DNA from: Hymenobacter canadensis
GTDB taxonomy: Bacteria > Bacteroidota > Bacteroidia > Cytophagales > Hymenobacteraceae
Assembly (NCBI RefSeq): GCF_027359925.1
Contig: NZ_CP114767.1
Location: 3,894,501-3,958,500 of the forward strand
Direction of reading: 5' to 3'
DNA: 64,000 nt
The translations under genes and the position numbers were made by a program. Of the stretch, positions 30,841 to 40,162 are shown piece by piece. The number at the start of each line of letters is the position of its first letter. The first letter of the stretch is position 1. The notes under the pieces were generated by a model. It was not told the DNA's origin. It saw only the letters and a list, made by a program, of their open reading frames with translations, and searched no databases.

Positions 30841-33183
30841 TTAGATATCCTCCTCGCTGAGGTCTTCCAGCTCTACCTGGTTGAGCTTCTGGTCGTAGGG
30901 GATGGTGTCGCGCTGGGTGGCGCCGTTGTAGTAGCGCGAGCAGTCGATTTCGACGTCCAGCGGCTTGCTGGGCTTGGGGAACGGGCCGGTGTTGATGCCA
31001 ATGCTTTTGTCGGCATACACTTTCTTCATGAAGGTGCCGTAGAGCGGCAGCGCCAAGCGCGACCCCTGCCCATAGGCCCCGGTGCGGAAGTGGATGCTGC
31101 GGTCTTCGCCGCCCACCCACATGCCGCACACCAGGTCGGGCGTGAGGCCCATAAACCAGCCGTCGGAGTAGTTGTTGGTGGTGCCGGTTTTGGCGCCCAT
31201 CTCATACGGAAACTTAAAGCCGCCTTTCAGAATAATGCTGGTGCCGCCCTGCTCTTCGGTGGCACCGCGCAGCATGTAGGTCATCAGATAGGCGGTTTCC
31301 TCTTTGAGCACTTCCCGGACTTGCGGCACAAATTCGCGCAGCACGTTGCCGTTTTTGTCCTCGATGCGCGTCACCATCATCGGTGCGGTCCAGACGCCTC
31401 TGTTGACGAAGGTGCTGTAGGCGCCGGTCAGCTCGTAGATGCTCACGTCGGAGGAGCCGAAGCCGATGGCCGGCACGGCGTCGATGGGGGAGGTGATGCC
31501 CATGCGCTTGGCGTAGCTAGCCACCACGTCGGGGCCCAGCTTCTGCACTAGCCACGCCGTGATGGAGTTCATGGAGCGGGCCAGCGCCTGCCGCAGCGTG
31601 AAGGTGCGTCCCGAGAAGGAACCCTCGAAGTTGCGGGGCGTGTAGGCCGGCCGGCCGCGCTCGGCGGGGAAGGTGGTGGCCACGTCGGGGCGCTGGTAGC
31701 AGGGCGAGTAGCCCTGGTCGATGGCGGCCACGTACACGAACGGCTTGAACGTGGAGCCCGGCTGGCGCTTGCCCTGCTTCACGTGGTCGTACTTGATGTA
31801 TTTGTAGTTGATGCCGCCCACCCAGGCCTTCACTTGGCCGTTGAGCGGGTTCATGGCCATGAAGCCGGCGTGCAGCAGGCGCTTGTAGTAGGCCAGCGAA
31901 TCCATCGGCGACATATTCACCTCTTTTTCGCCGCCCTTCCAGGTAAACACCTTCATCTTGTACTTCTTGTTGAGATGGTACTTGATGGAGTCCTTGTTAC
32001 CCTCAAAGCGGGCGTTGAGCGACTGGTAGCGGGCGGTGCGCTTGATGGACGTACTCAGGAAGTTCGCAATGAGGCGGCCGTTTTCGTCGCGCCAGGGCTG
32101 CTGGCCTTTCCAATGCGCGTCGAACCACTTCTGCTGCAGCTTCATGTGCTCGGCCACGGCCGACTCGGCATATTTCTGCATCCGCGAGTCAATCGTGGTG
32201 TAGATTTTCAGGCCGTCGGAATATAGGTCGTGGTCGGTTTCCTTGGCCCAGTCGCGCAGGGTTTTGCTGAGCTCGGTGCGGAAGTAGGGCGCAATACCCT
32301 CGTTCTGGTTTTCCACCTTGTAGTCCAACTTGATGGGCTTCAGAATGGTCGCGGCATAGGTCGGCTCGTCGATGTACTGATACTTGCTCATCTGGCTCAA
32401 CACCCAGTCGCGGCGCTTCTTGGAGCGCTCCGGGTTGCGCACCGGATTGAACCACGACGGCCCGTTCACGAGGCCCACCAGCAACGCCGACTCCTCGAGC
32501 GTGAGCACCCGCGGCTTCTTGTTGAAGAAGGTTTTGGCCGCCACGTTGATGCCGAAGGCATTGGAGCCAAAATCGGCGGTGTTAAGGTACATGCGCAGAA
32601 TTTCGCGCTTGGTGTAGTTGCGCTCCAGGCGCACGGCCAGAATCCATTCCTTGGTTTTGGTGATGACCATGCCCAGCAGTGGGGCTTCGTTGAGGCGGCC
32701 GTTGTTGAGGTCTTCGCGGGTGCGGAACAGCATCTTGGCCAGCTGCTGGCTGAGCGTGGAGCCGCCGCCGTTCTTGCCGCCCCGCACCACTCCTGATGCT
32801 ACGCGCGCCAGGGCCTTGGGGTCGATGCCGGAATGCTCCTCGAAGCGAGCATCCTCGGTGGCAATCAGGGCATCAATCGTGGTCTGGGCCAGCTCTTCGT
32901 AGCTGACGGGCGTACGGTTCTCGCGGAAATACTTGCCCATCAGCACACCGTCGGCCGAATACACTTCCGAGGCCAGCTCACTGCGCGGGCTCTCCAGCGT
33001 CTTCAGGTTCGGCATCTGCCCGAACAGGTTCAGGAAGTTGATGCTGACGGCAAAAACGAACAGCAGCATGCCCACCACGCCGGCGCCAAACAGCAGCCAC
33101 ATGGTGCGGGCCAGACCCGTAAACCGGCCCGGGTGTTGAGGTTTGCGGGAGGTAGTTTTGGTCTTGGTGGCGGGGTAAGCCAT
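30841..33183 (-). CDS. Class A penicillin-binding protein (PBP1A-like)
   Basis: 780 residues. It builds peptidoglycan glycan strands and cross-links them in the periplasm. One N-terminal TM (MWLLFGAGVVGMLLFVFAVS). Glycosyltransferase domain: EDARFEEHSGIDPKALAR (catalytic Glu) and GGSTLSQQLAKML. Transpeptidase motifs: S-x-x-K in PGSTFKPF, S-x-N in SMNS, and KTGTTN. The C-terminal tail after residue ~700 is acidic (VELEDLSEEDI). It is transcribed away from the SprE-like gene on the same strand, with a repeat-rich 114-bp gap between them. Confidence 0.96.
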   Translation of the reverse strand: MAYPATKTKTTSRKPQHPGRFTGLARTMWLLFGAGVVGMLLFVFAVSINFLNLFGQMPNLKTLESPRSELASEVYSADGVLMGKYFRENRTPVSYEELAQTTIDALIATEDARFEEHSGIDPKALARVASGVVRGGKNGGGSTLSQQLAKMLFRTREDLNNGRLNEAPLLGMVITKTKEWILAVRLERNYTKREILRMYLNTADFGSNAFGINVAAKTFFNKKPRVLTLEESALLVGLVNGPSWFNPVRNPERSKKRRDWVLSQMSKYQYIDEPTYAATILKPIKLDYKVENQNEGIAPYFRTELSKTLRDWAKETDHDLYSDGLKIYTTIDSRMQKYAESAVAEHMKLQQKWFDAHWKGQQPWRDENGRLIANFLSTSIKRTARYQSLNARFEGNKDSIKYHLNKKYKMKVFTWKGGEKEVNMSPMDSLAYYKRLLHAGFMAMNPLNGQVKAWVGGINYKYIKYDHVKQGKRQPGSTFKPFVYVAAIDQGYSPCYQRPDVATTFPAERGRPAYTPRNFEGSFSGRTFTLRQALARSMNSITAWLVQKLGPDVVASYAKRMGITSPIDAVPAIGFGSSDVSIYELTGAYSTFVNRGVWTAPMMVTRIEDKNGNVLREFVPQVREVLKEETAYLMTYMLRGATEEQGGTSIILKGGFKFPYEMGAKTGTTNNYSDGWFMGLTPDLVCGMWVGGEDRSIHFRTGAYGQGSRLALPLYGTFMKKVYADKSIGINTGPFPKPSKPLDVEIDCSRYYNGATQRDTIPYDQKLNQVELEDLSEEDI

Positions 33184-33188
33184 TTTTT

Positions 33189-33297
33189 GAATTAAGAATT
33201 AAGAATTAAAAATGAAGAATCAAAACCTGGGGCTGAGCGCAAATGAGTAGTGCCAACGATCAACTTTTAATTCTCAATTCTTAATTTTTAATTGAAG
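33189..33297. repeat. Paired AT-rich inverted repeat
   Basis: Left arm (33189-33217) of repeated gaattaa words; right arm (33262-33297) of ttaattcttaatttt words, complementary with gaps. It fills the spacer between the SprE-like gene and the PBP gene, and is far more AT-rich than its surroundings. Confidence 0.85.
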
Positions 33298-36200
33298 TTA
33301 ACGGTACGTCTGCTGGTAGAAGCGCTGATATTCTTCTACGTCGCGGCGCTGAAGCAGCAGCGGCAGGTTATCAATACCAATGATGAGGGTTTGGTAACCC
33401 GCGCCACGCAGCTTACTGAGCGGCGACTGGGGTCCGCGCAGCTTCAGGCCGTAGCTCTGCGCCACTTTGGCGCCCACCAGGTCCTGCACCACCACCAGCT
33501 CCAGCGAATCGCCGAGGGGCTGCTGCTGCACCTGCAGGTTGTTGGCGCGGTAGAAGCGGCCGTTGTAGGTGCTGAGCTGGGCTTGCAGGTCTTTCAGCGC
33601 GGCGGCTCCCTTCGGGAACACCAGCACCACCGCATGGCCGGCGGCGGCATTGGCCGAGTACGGCGAAACTGGCGCCGCCGGAGTTGGCGCTGCTGGAGCC
33701 GGAGTGGCAGGAGCAGGCACAGCTGAAGTTGCCGGAGCGGTAGAAGCAGGCGTCGGGGAAGCCGGAGCGTTGGTAGTGGGCGTCGCTGGAGTAGGAGAGG
33801 GGGCCGCAGCCGGCGCTGTGGTAGTAGCTGGGACGGCCTTCGGGACTTTCTTGCCGCGGGCCCGCGCCTGCGCCGCGGCCATGCGCGCCGCCTTGGCCGG
33901 GTCCATGGCCGGTGCTGCCGGCTTGGTGGCCGCCGCCGAATCCGTCGGAACCGGAGTTGGCGTAGCGGGCGTGGTGGTGGCAGGCGCTGGTATTGCGGGG
34001 GTAGAGCCAGCTGCTGGCGTTGTCTTGGGCGTTGGTACTGCCGATGCAGGCTGCTTGGCGGCCGGCACGGGCACGGTAGCCGGGCGCGGGGCCGGCGTTT
34101 CGTTTTCGCCGTACAGAATGCGCATGCGGTTGTTTACCTCGCCGGGCCGGAACATAGAAATGTCAGGTTTCTGCGTGGAGGCTAGTGCGCCGACAATCTC
34201 CCCCGCCTCATACTTCTTGTAGGAGCCCAGCAGCGTGCGCGCCTCGGTAGCCAGCGGCGACGACGCGTAGTCGGTGGTGAACTTCTCCAGCGTGGCCCGG
34301 GCCACCAGCGGCGGCTGGGTGCGCAGCGCAATCAGGGCGCGCAGGTAGGCTATCCGGTCGTTGAGGTCCGACTCCGGGAACTGCTTGCTGGTGCGCGCCA
34401 GCACCGACGACGACTTTTTGAATTCCTGCTCCTTATACAACGCAAATGCCGAATCCACCTTCACCGCCACCTGCCCGTTCACGAGGGAGGTGCGACGCAG
34501 GTATTCTGGGTCAGCCGCCAGCCGCGCGTAGGCTGAGGTCGGGAAGTCCTGGCGCAGCCGTTGCGCATATACTTCGGCCTTGGCCAGCTCATTCTGCTCC
34601 TTATAAATCAGGTACAGGCTGTAGTACGTCTCGGGCAGGTGCTTGCTGGCCGCGTAGCGCTCTATCAGCTTCTCGTAGGTCTGTGCGGCCGGCGCCGGCT
34701 CGCGCAGCTGCTGGTTGTAGATGCCGCCCAGCGCAAACAGCGCTTCTTCCACCTGGTTGTTGGACGTCTTCAATTGCTCACTCGTGAGCGGAATATTCTG
34801 CCGATACTGCGCCACCAGCGCCCGTTGCTGCGCTTCGGGGTCGTCGGTTATGGCGGCTCTGCCCAGCGCTGTCGTGGCGCCGGCCGTAACGTTGGTGCTG
34901 CCGGCGCCTACCGTGTTTACGGGCGCGCCGCCGTTGCGCGCCGCCACCGGCGACGAGCTGGCCACGCTCACGAAGCGCCAGTTGTCCTGCAGCGGCCGGT
35001 CGCCCCACTTCCGGATAAAGTCGGCGCGGGCCGTGCTCAGGGCTGTGGGGTTGTCGAAATACCATTTGGCCCCGGTGCTGCCTTCTATAAAGTCGGCCGG
35101 GTCGAGGCCGGTCTGCAGGTCGCGGGAGGAGCTGGGGCCGGTGGCCGTCTGGCGCCGGCTGGCCAACTCCTGCCGGGCCGCGGCGGCTTCGGCCGCCTTG
35201 CGGCGGGCGGTCAGCTCGGCATCGGCGTAGGCCACGAGGCGGGTGCGCAGGGCCGTGGTATCCAGCCGGGCCAGGGCCTGCAAGCTGTCCTGGGTTTCAA
35301 TGATGGTGTACTGGGTGGCAAAATCCTTCAGGATGGCCGCCCGCTCGGCCGTGGCTGCGTAGCCGATAGCCTCTTTGGGCAGATTCTGCACGGTGCTGTC
35401 GTAGTAGGCGGCGGCCAAGCGATACTTCTGCAGATTCTCGTAGTAGATGCGGCCGGCCAGCAGGTAGGTGTACGACTTCTGGGCCTGGTTGCTGGTGGCA
35501 GCCCGCGCCGACTTCTGCAGCAGCCCCAGCGCCTCGGGGTAGCGCTTCTGCCGGTAGTCGAGCCGCGCCATCTCATAGTAGATTTTGTCGCGGTACTCCT
35601 TGTTTTTGGAGTCCTTGAGCAGCTTGGCGAAATACTTGTCCAGCCGGGCCTTGTCATTGTTGTTGAGGTCCGAAACCTGCCCCAGCATCAGCTTAGCAAA
35701 GAAATCCAGCTCGTAGGGTGGGTTCTTCTTCAGAATCTGGTTGAGCTCGGCGTAGGCCTTCTTGTCGTCGCCCTGCTCTTGGTAGAGCTGCGCCAGGATG
35801 TAGCGCGTGCGCGACCGTTCATTCTTCGGCTCTACCAGTGGGATGGCCTTTTCCAGGTTCTCGATGGCCTTCGCCGGCTCCCCGATCTTCAGATAGTAGT
35901 CGGCGCGGGTCAGAAACAGCTCCTTGGCGTTGGCCTCACGGCCTTCCTCCTTGTCCAGCAGATCCGACACAGCTTTGGCGTTTTCCAGCTCTTTGGTGGC
36001 CACAAACGTGCGCATCAGCCAGATCAGGGCCTCGTGCTTGGCATCGGCGTCTTTGCTGATGCTGTTGACGTATTTAAACGTCTTGGCTGCATCCTCATAC
36101 TCCATCTTATAGAAGCGGCTCTTGCCGATGAGGATGTAGGCGTCGTCGGTCCAGTCGGAAGCCGAGCGGTACTGAATCGGCAGCGAGGCCTTCTTCACTA

Positions 36201-36501
36201 CCTCGTCCATATCGGCCGTAATGGCCTTGGCGGCGGCCTCGTCCATGGTCGGGAACAGCGGCAGCACGCGGTTGTAGTCGTTCAGGCGGGCCGTATACAG
36301 CTTGGCCTCGGTTTCGCGCATTTTCTCGCGGGCCAGGAAGTAGCCATTGTCGCGCGCCACCACGTTGTCGTAGGCGTGGCCTACTACGCCGCGCCGCTCA
36401 GAAGCGCAGCCCCCCGCGCCTGCTACTACCACCAAAGCGGCCACAGAGCCGGAAAACAGACGAAAAACCGGAGAAGAAGTCAACACAGATGTCGGGAGCA
36501 T
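33298..36501 (-). CDS. sprE: T9SS periplasmic TPR lipoprotein (PorW/SprE-like)
   Basis: 1067 residues. The signal peptide ends in a lipobox, GAGGCASE. The first ~130 residues carry LNDYNRVLPLFP, SDWTDDAYILIGKSRFYKMEYEDAAKTF, which are PorW/SprE hallmarks, followed by many TPR-like helices (ALIWLMRTFVATKELENAKAV, then further repeats to ~residue 780). A very low-complexity Pro/Ala/Thr/Ser linker (~residues 797-950) precedes a ~110-residue C-terminal domain (AAAGHAVVLVFPKGAAALKDL). SprE/PorW bridges T9SS translocon and motor. The protein is longer than F. johnsoniae SprE because of the linker and tail, so assignment rests on the N-terminal half. Confidence 0.85.
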   Translation of the reverse strand: MLPTSVLTSSPVFRLFSGSVAALVVVAGAGGCASERRGVVGHAYDNVVARDNGYFLAREKMRETEAKLYTARLNDYNRVLPLFPTMDEAAAKAITADMDEVVKKASLPIQYRSASDWTDDAYILIGKSRFYKMEYEDAAKTFKYVNSISKDADAKHEALIWLMRTFVATKELENAKAVSDLLDKEEGREANAKELFLTRADYYLKIGEPAKAIENLEKAIPLVEPKNERSRTRYILAQLYQEQGDDKKAYAELNQILKKNPPYELDFFAKLMLGQVSDLNNNDKARLDKYFAKLLKDSKNKEYRDKIYYEMARLDYRQKRYPEALGLLQKSARAATSNQAQKSYTYLLAGRIYYENLQKYRLAAAYYDSTVQNLPKEAIGYAATAERAAILKDFATQYTIIETQDSLQALARLDTTALRTRLVAYADAELTARRKAAEAAAARQELASRRQTATGPSSSRDLQTGLDPADFIEGSTGAKWYFDNPTALSTARADFIRKWGDRPLQDNWRFVSVASSSPVAARNGGAPVNTVGAGSTNVTAGATTALGRAAITDDPEAQQRALVAQYRQNIPLTSEQLKTSNNQVEEALFALGGIYNQQLREPAPAAQTYEKLIERYAASKHLPETYYSLYLIYKEQNELAKAEVYAQRLRQDFPTSAYARLAADPEYLRRTSLVNGQVAVKVDSAFALYKEQEFKKSSSVLARTSKQFPESDLNDRIAYLRALIALRTQPPLVARATLEKFTTDYASSPLATEARTLLGSYKKYEAGEIVGALASTQKPDISMFRPGEVNNRMRILYGENETPAPRPATVPVPAAKQPASAVPTPKTTPAAGSTPAIPAPATTTPATPTPVPTDSAAATKPAAPAMDPAKAARMAAAQARARGKKVPKAVPATTTAPAAAPSPTPATPTTNAPASPTPASTAPATSAVPAPATPAPAAPTPAAPVSPYSANAAAGHAVVLVFPKGAAALKDLQAQLSTYNGRFYRANNLQVQQQPLGDSLELVVVQDLVGAKVAQSYGLKLRGPQSPLSKLRGAGYQTLIIGIDNLPLLLQRRDVEEYQRFYQQTYR

Positions 36502-36694
36502 AGCTTACGAATACGCCAACGCGCAAAACCGGCCGGAATGTTCAGCTTTGGCGCAACGCAGGGGTCATAACGACGCACGTTGGGTAAAATTACGCCTTTT
36601 TCCCAGCCGCGCCGGTATCTGCCGAAGGAGCGGTTTGCGTACACCCGTTCCAGCCCGTATTCGGTTACCTTCGCCACTCCCAACCCGCCCCGTC

Positions 36695-36913
36695 ATGCCC
36701 GATACTCCCACTCCTCCCATGCCCCCCGGGGGCAATTTTGCCCGTTTTATGGGCGTCGGCTTTCAGATGCTGGCCACCATCGGCCTGTGTACCTGGCTGG
36801 GCGTCTGGCTGGATGGGCGCTACGGCAGTGAGCCGTGGGGTACGGTGGGGCTCACCCTGTTCGGTGTGTTTGTCGCCATGTACCTGGTCATCCGGGAGGT
36901 ATCGGAGAAGTAG
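36695..36913 (+). CDS. AtpZ/AtpI family protein
   Basis: 72 residues from the ATG at 36695. Two TM segments (VGFQMLATIGLCTWLGVWLDG and VGLTLFGVFVAMYLVIR) with the family signature GVGFQM and WLGVWLDGRYG. AtpZ/AtpI-type proteins help assemble the c-ring or supply Mg2+ to the ATP synthase. It is the first gene of the atp locus, divergent from sprE. An upstream in-frame extension exists but lacks support. Confidence 0.88.
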   Translation: MPDTPTPPMPPGGNFARFMGVGFQMLATIGLCTWLGVWLDGRYGSEPWGTVGLTLFGVFVAMYLVIREVSEK

Positions 36914-36984
36914 CGGCCCGCGGGTGCGCGGTCCGGCCGGCAGCGAAAATACGCTGAATGCGTGGTTGGTAGCCGCGGGCGCCG

Positions 36985-36992
36985 TACCTTTG
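36985..36992 (+). promoter_or_regulatory. Bacteroidota -7 element before the second atp gene
   Basis: TACCTTTG, 28 bp before the TTG start at 37020; a TTG triplet sits at 36966-36968, slightly closer than ideal. Confidence 0.55.
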
Positions 36993-37019
36993 CGGCCCCA
37001 TCCTCTAAATCCTGCCGCG

Positions 37020-37427
37020 TTGCTCCGCTTTTTCCGCCTGCTGCTCCTGCTGGTTTTGCTGCTCTACGGCACGCTCTACCTGCTGAATGCCCGCTACGGC
37101 ACTGCCGTCGTGCATCCGCTGGCGCCGTATCTGCTGGGTTTTTTCGCGGCACTCACGGCCCTTATTTACTGGTTTACGGCGCGGCTGGTCCGGGCCAATC
37201 CCGACCACTTCATGGGGGCGTATTTCGGGTCGATGGTAGCGCGCATGCTGCTGTCGGCTGGCCTAGTGCTGGCGTACCTGCTTACGGGGGGCAGCCGCGA
37301 AGGCAACGGGCAATGGGCGTTCGTGGGAAGTTTCTTTGTCCTGTATTTTCTCTTTGCCGGATTTGAAGTCTGGGCCGTTCTGAGTAACTTGCGCCCGTTT
37401 TCAAAACCGGGTGAAACGGCGAAATAA
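37020..37427 (+). CDS. Small membrane protein of the atp operon
   Basis: About 135 residues. No ATG is suitably placed; the TTG at 37020 (codons for LLRFFRLLLLLVLLLYG) is the best start and follows the TACCTTTG box by ~28 bp. Four TM segments: LLLLLVLLLYGTLYLL, PYLLGFFAALTALIYWF, MLLSAGLVLAYLLTG and FVGSFFVLYFLFAGFEV. A small AtpI-like membrane protein at this position between AtpZ and AtpB is typical in Cytophagales. It may help F0 assembly. It is 33 bp upstream of atpB. Confidence 0.75.
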   Translation: MLRFFRLLLLLVLLLYGTLYLLNARYGTAVVHPLAPYLLGFFAALTALIYWFTARLVRANPDHFMGAYFGSMVARMLLSAGLVLAYLLTGGSREGNGQWAFVGSFFVLYFLFAGFEVWAVLSNLRPFSKPGETAK

Positions 37428-37460
37428 GCATTTTGCCCCAAAAACCCTAAACCGTTCTGA

Positions 37461-38525
37461 ATGAAGCGCTTACTTATAGCTCTCTTCTGCTTCCTCTCAG
37501 TTGCTGCCCACGCCAACGGGCCTGCGGCAACAACCGCGGAGGCCACCGATAAGGAGGCGTTTAGTCCCGGCGAGATGATTCTGCACCACATCGGCGATTC
37601 GCACGAGTGGCATTTCGCTACTATCGGCGACGAAGCCCAGGGCAAGCACCTCACCATTCCGCTGCCCGTTATTGCCTACCGCGCGGGCCAGGGCCTGAGC
37701 GTATTCTCGTCGGCGCAGCTGGCAGAAGGCAAAGTATACAACGGCCTGAAGCTGGAGCACGAGCATCTCGAATCCGAAGACGGCAGCAAGGTATACGATT
37801 TCTCCATCACCAAAAACGTGGCCTCGCTGATGCTGAGCGCCGTGCTGCTGCTACTGGTGTTCACGGCCGTAGCCCGCGGCTACGCCAAGCGCGGCACCGG
37901 CGCCCCCAAGGGCATTCAATCGTTCTTCGAGCCAATTATCGTCTTCATTCGCGACGAAGTAGCCAAGAAATCCATCGGCCCGAAGTATGAGCGCTACATG
38001 CCGTACCTGCTCACCGTGTTCTTCTTCATCTGGTTCAACAACCTGATGGGCCTGATGCCCGGCGGTGCCAACCTCACCGGCAACATCGCCGTTACGCTCA
38101 CGCTGGCCGTTCTGACGCTGCTCATCACCCTGTTCAGCTCCAACAAAAACTACTGGCACCACATCTTCGCTACGCCCGGCGTACCGAAAGCCCTGCTGCC
38201 CATCATGATTCCGGTGGAGCTGATTGGTATTGTGGTAAAGCCGTTCTCGTTGATGGTACGTCTGTTCGCCAACATCACGGCCGGCCACATCGTTATTCTG
38301 AGCTTCATTTCGCTGATCTTCATCTTTGGCAGCGTGAGTGTAGCCCCCGTAACGCTGGCCTTCGGCTTGTTCATCAACATGCTGGAGCTGCTGGTAGCCA
38401 TTCTGCAGGCCTACATCTTCACGCTGCTGACGGCCATGTACATTGGCGGCGCAGTGGAAGAGCACCACGATGCCGACTACCAAATGGGCGGCGGCGACGG
38501 TGCCGACACGGCCCACACCCACTAA
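37461..38525 (+). CDS. atpB: ATP synthase F0 subunit a
   Basis: 354 residues, about 100 longer than E. coli AtpB. The additional N-terminus is a signal peptide (LLIALFCFLSVAAHA) plus a ~90-residue periplasmic region (IGDSHEWHFATIGDEAQGKH), as in other Bacteroidota. The channel region has KPFSLMVRLFANITAGH, with the essential Arg of TM4 at about residue 266, then a last TM segment ending at MYIGGAVEEHHDADYQMGGG. It carries protons between the periplasm and the c-ring. It is the third gene of the operon. Confidence 0.97.
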   Translation: MKRLLIALFCFLSVAAHANGPAATTAEATDKEAFSPGEMILHHIGDSHEWHFATIGDEAQGKHLTIPLPVIAYRAGQGLSVFSSAQLAEGKVYNGLKLEHEHLESEDGSKVYDFSITKNVASLMLSAVLLLLVFTAVARGYAKRGTGAPKGIQSFFEPIIVFIRDEVAKKSIGPKYERYMPYLLTVFFFIWFNNLMGLMPGGANLTGNIAVTLTLAVLTLLITLFSSNKNYWHHIFATPGVPKALLPIMIPVELIGIVVKPFSLMVRLFANITAGHIVILSFISLIFIFGSVSVAPVTLAFGLFINMLELLVAILQAYIFTLLTAMYIGGAVEEHHDADYQMGGGDGADTAHTH

Positions 38526-38843
<318 letters not shown>

Positions 38844-38863
38844 GGATAGAGGTAGTACACGAG

Positions 38864-38918
38864 CAGCCCGCTGCGCGCGTCGCTTCAGCGCACGGCGTGG
38901 CGGGCTGTCTTGGTTTTT
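38864..38918 (+). terminator. Possible attenuator after atpE
   Basis: CAGCCCGC (38864-38871) pairs with GCGGGCTG (38900-38907) across a loop that itself can fold, followed by a short T-run. It could lower expression of atpF onward and so favour the more abundant c subunit. Confidence 0.45.
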
Positions 38919-39010
38919 CCGGGCTGGCCGGCTGAGTAGCTGTGCCACACGGCTGCCTCATCGCTGCAGCCCGGATTTTACGGATTCACTACTGATTTCT
39001 CTACTCCCTC

Positions 39011-39505
39011 ATGCAAATTGTAACGCCCGAATTAGGCCTTATCTTTTGGCAGCTGGTGATTTTCGGCATCGTGCTGCTCTTGCTGCGCGCGTTTGCCTGG
39101 AAGCCCATCCTGAGCTCGTTGAAAGAGCGGGAAAGCTCCATTGATGATGCCCTGCGCATGGCCGACCAGGCCAAGCTCGAAATGCAGCAGCTCAAAGCCG
39201 GCAACGAAAAACTGCTCGCCGACGCCCGCATGGAGCGCGACCGTATTCTGAAGGAAGCTACTGAGGTGTCTAACCAGCTCATCGAGACGGCCAAGACCAA
39301 GGCAACGGAAGAAGGCGGCCGCATGATTGTGCAGGCCCGCGAAGCCATTCAGAACGAGAAGAACGCAGCTTTGGCTGAGGTGAAAAACACCGCCGCCAAG
39401 CTGTCGATTGATATTGCCGAGCGTATCCTGCGCCGCGAGCTGGCCGACCAGCCGGCTCAGCAGCAGCTCGTCGATTCGTACCTGAAGGAAGTAAACCTGA
39501 ATTAG
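39011..39505 (+). CDS. atpF: ATP synthase F0 subunit b
   Basis: 164 residues, normal length. N-terminal membrane segment (LGLIFWQLVIFGIVLLLLRAFAW) and a long amphipathic helix to the end (SSIDDALRMADQAKLEMQQL, AALAEVKNTAAKLSIDIAERIL). Subunit b is the peripheral stalk that holds F1 still. The stop is followed by a paired-repeat spacer. Confidence 0.95.
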   Translation: MQIVTPELGLIFWQLVIFGIVLLLLRAFAWKPILSSLKERESSIDDALRMADQAKLEMQQLKAGNEKLLADARMERDRILKEATEVSNQLIETAKTKATEEGGRMIVQAREAIQNEKNAALAEVKNTAAKLSIDIAERILRRELADQPAQQQLVDSYLKEVNLN

Positions 39506-39590
39506 TAGCGAGTATTCAGTATTAAGTAGTGAGATTGGGGATGCCCCAAGCCAACCTGTCTTAATACTTACTACCAACTACTCAATACTA
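39503..39590. repeat. Paired inverted repeat between atpF and atpH
   Basis: Left arm 39503-39533 and right arm 39560-39590 contain complementary runs such as agtattcagtattaagtag / cttactaccaactactcaatacta, imperfectly paired, with a ttgggg..cccaag core. Confidence 0.75.
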
Positions 39591-39596
39591 CAAGCA

Positions 39597-40157
39597 ATGT
39601 CTGAACTACGAGTTGCCTCCCGCTATGCCAAGTCGTTGCTCGATTTGGCCGAGGAGCAGGGTACGCTGGAGCAGGTGAAGGACGACATGGACTTGTTCAA
39701 CAAAACGTTGACCGAGAACCGCGACCTGCGTCTGCTGTTGCGCAACCCCATCGTCAAGCACGACAAGAAGCTGGCCATCCTGCGCGCCGTGTTCGGGGGC
39801 AAGGTGTCGAACCTCACCGAGAAGTTCTTCACCATCGTCACCCAGAAAAACCGCGAAAGCGCGCTGGAATATATTGGTGCCGAGTTTCTGACCCAATACA
39901 ACAGCCTGCGCGGCGTGCAGCTGGCGGAAGTCACGACGGCTATGCCGCTGACGCCGGCCCTGCGCATGGAGCTGGAGTCGCTGGTTCGCCAGCAGACCGG
40001 CCTCCAGCAGGTGACCCTCACCGAGAAGGTGGATGCTTCGCTGATTGGCGGCTTCGTGCTGCGCGTTGGCGACCGGCTCCTCGACGACTCCGTGAGCTTC
40101 CGGCTGCGCAAGCTGCGCACCGAATTCTCGAAGAACCCCTACCAATCTCAACTATAA
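39597..40157 (+). CDS. atpH: ATP synthase F1 subunit delta
   Basis: 186 residues. The N-terminal helical domain carries [21 protein letters not shown] and [18 protein letters not shown], and the C-terminus the OSCP signature ([18 protein letters not shown]). It joins the top of F1 to the b stalk. Its stop is 5 bp before atpA. Confidence 0.96.
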   Translation: MSELRVASRYAKSLLDLAEEQGTLEQVKDDMDLFNKTLTENRDLRLLLRNPIVKHDKKLAILRAVFGGKVSNLTEKFFTIVTQKNRESALEYIGAEFLTQYNSLRGVQLAEVTTAMPLTPALRMELESLVRQQTGLQQVTLTEKVDASLIGGFVLRVGDRLLDDSVSFRLRKLRTEFSKNPYQSQL

Positions 40158-40162
40158 TCCAC

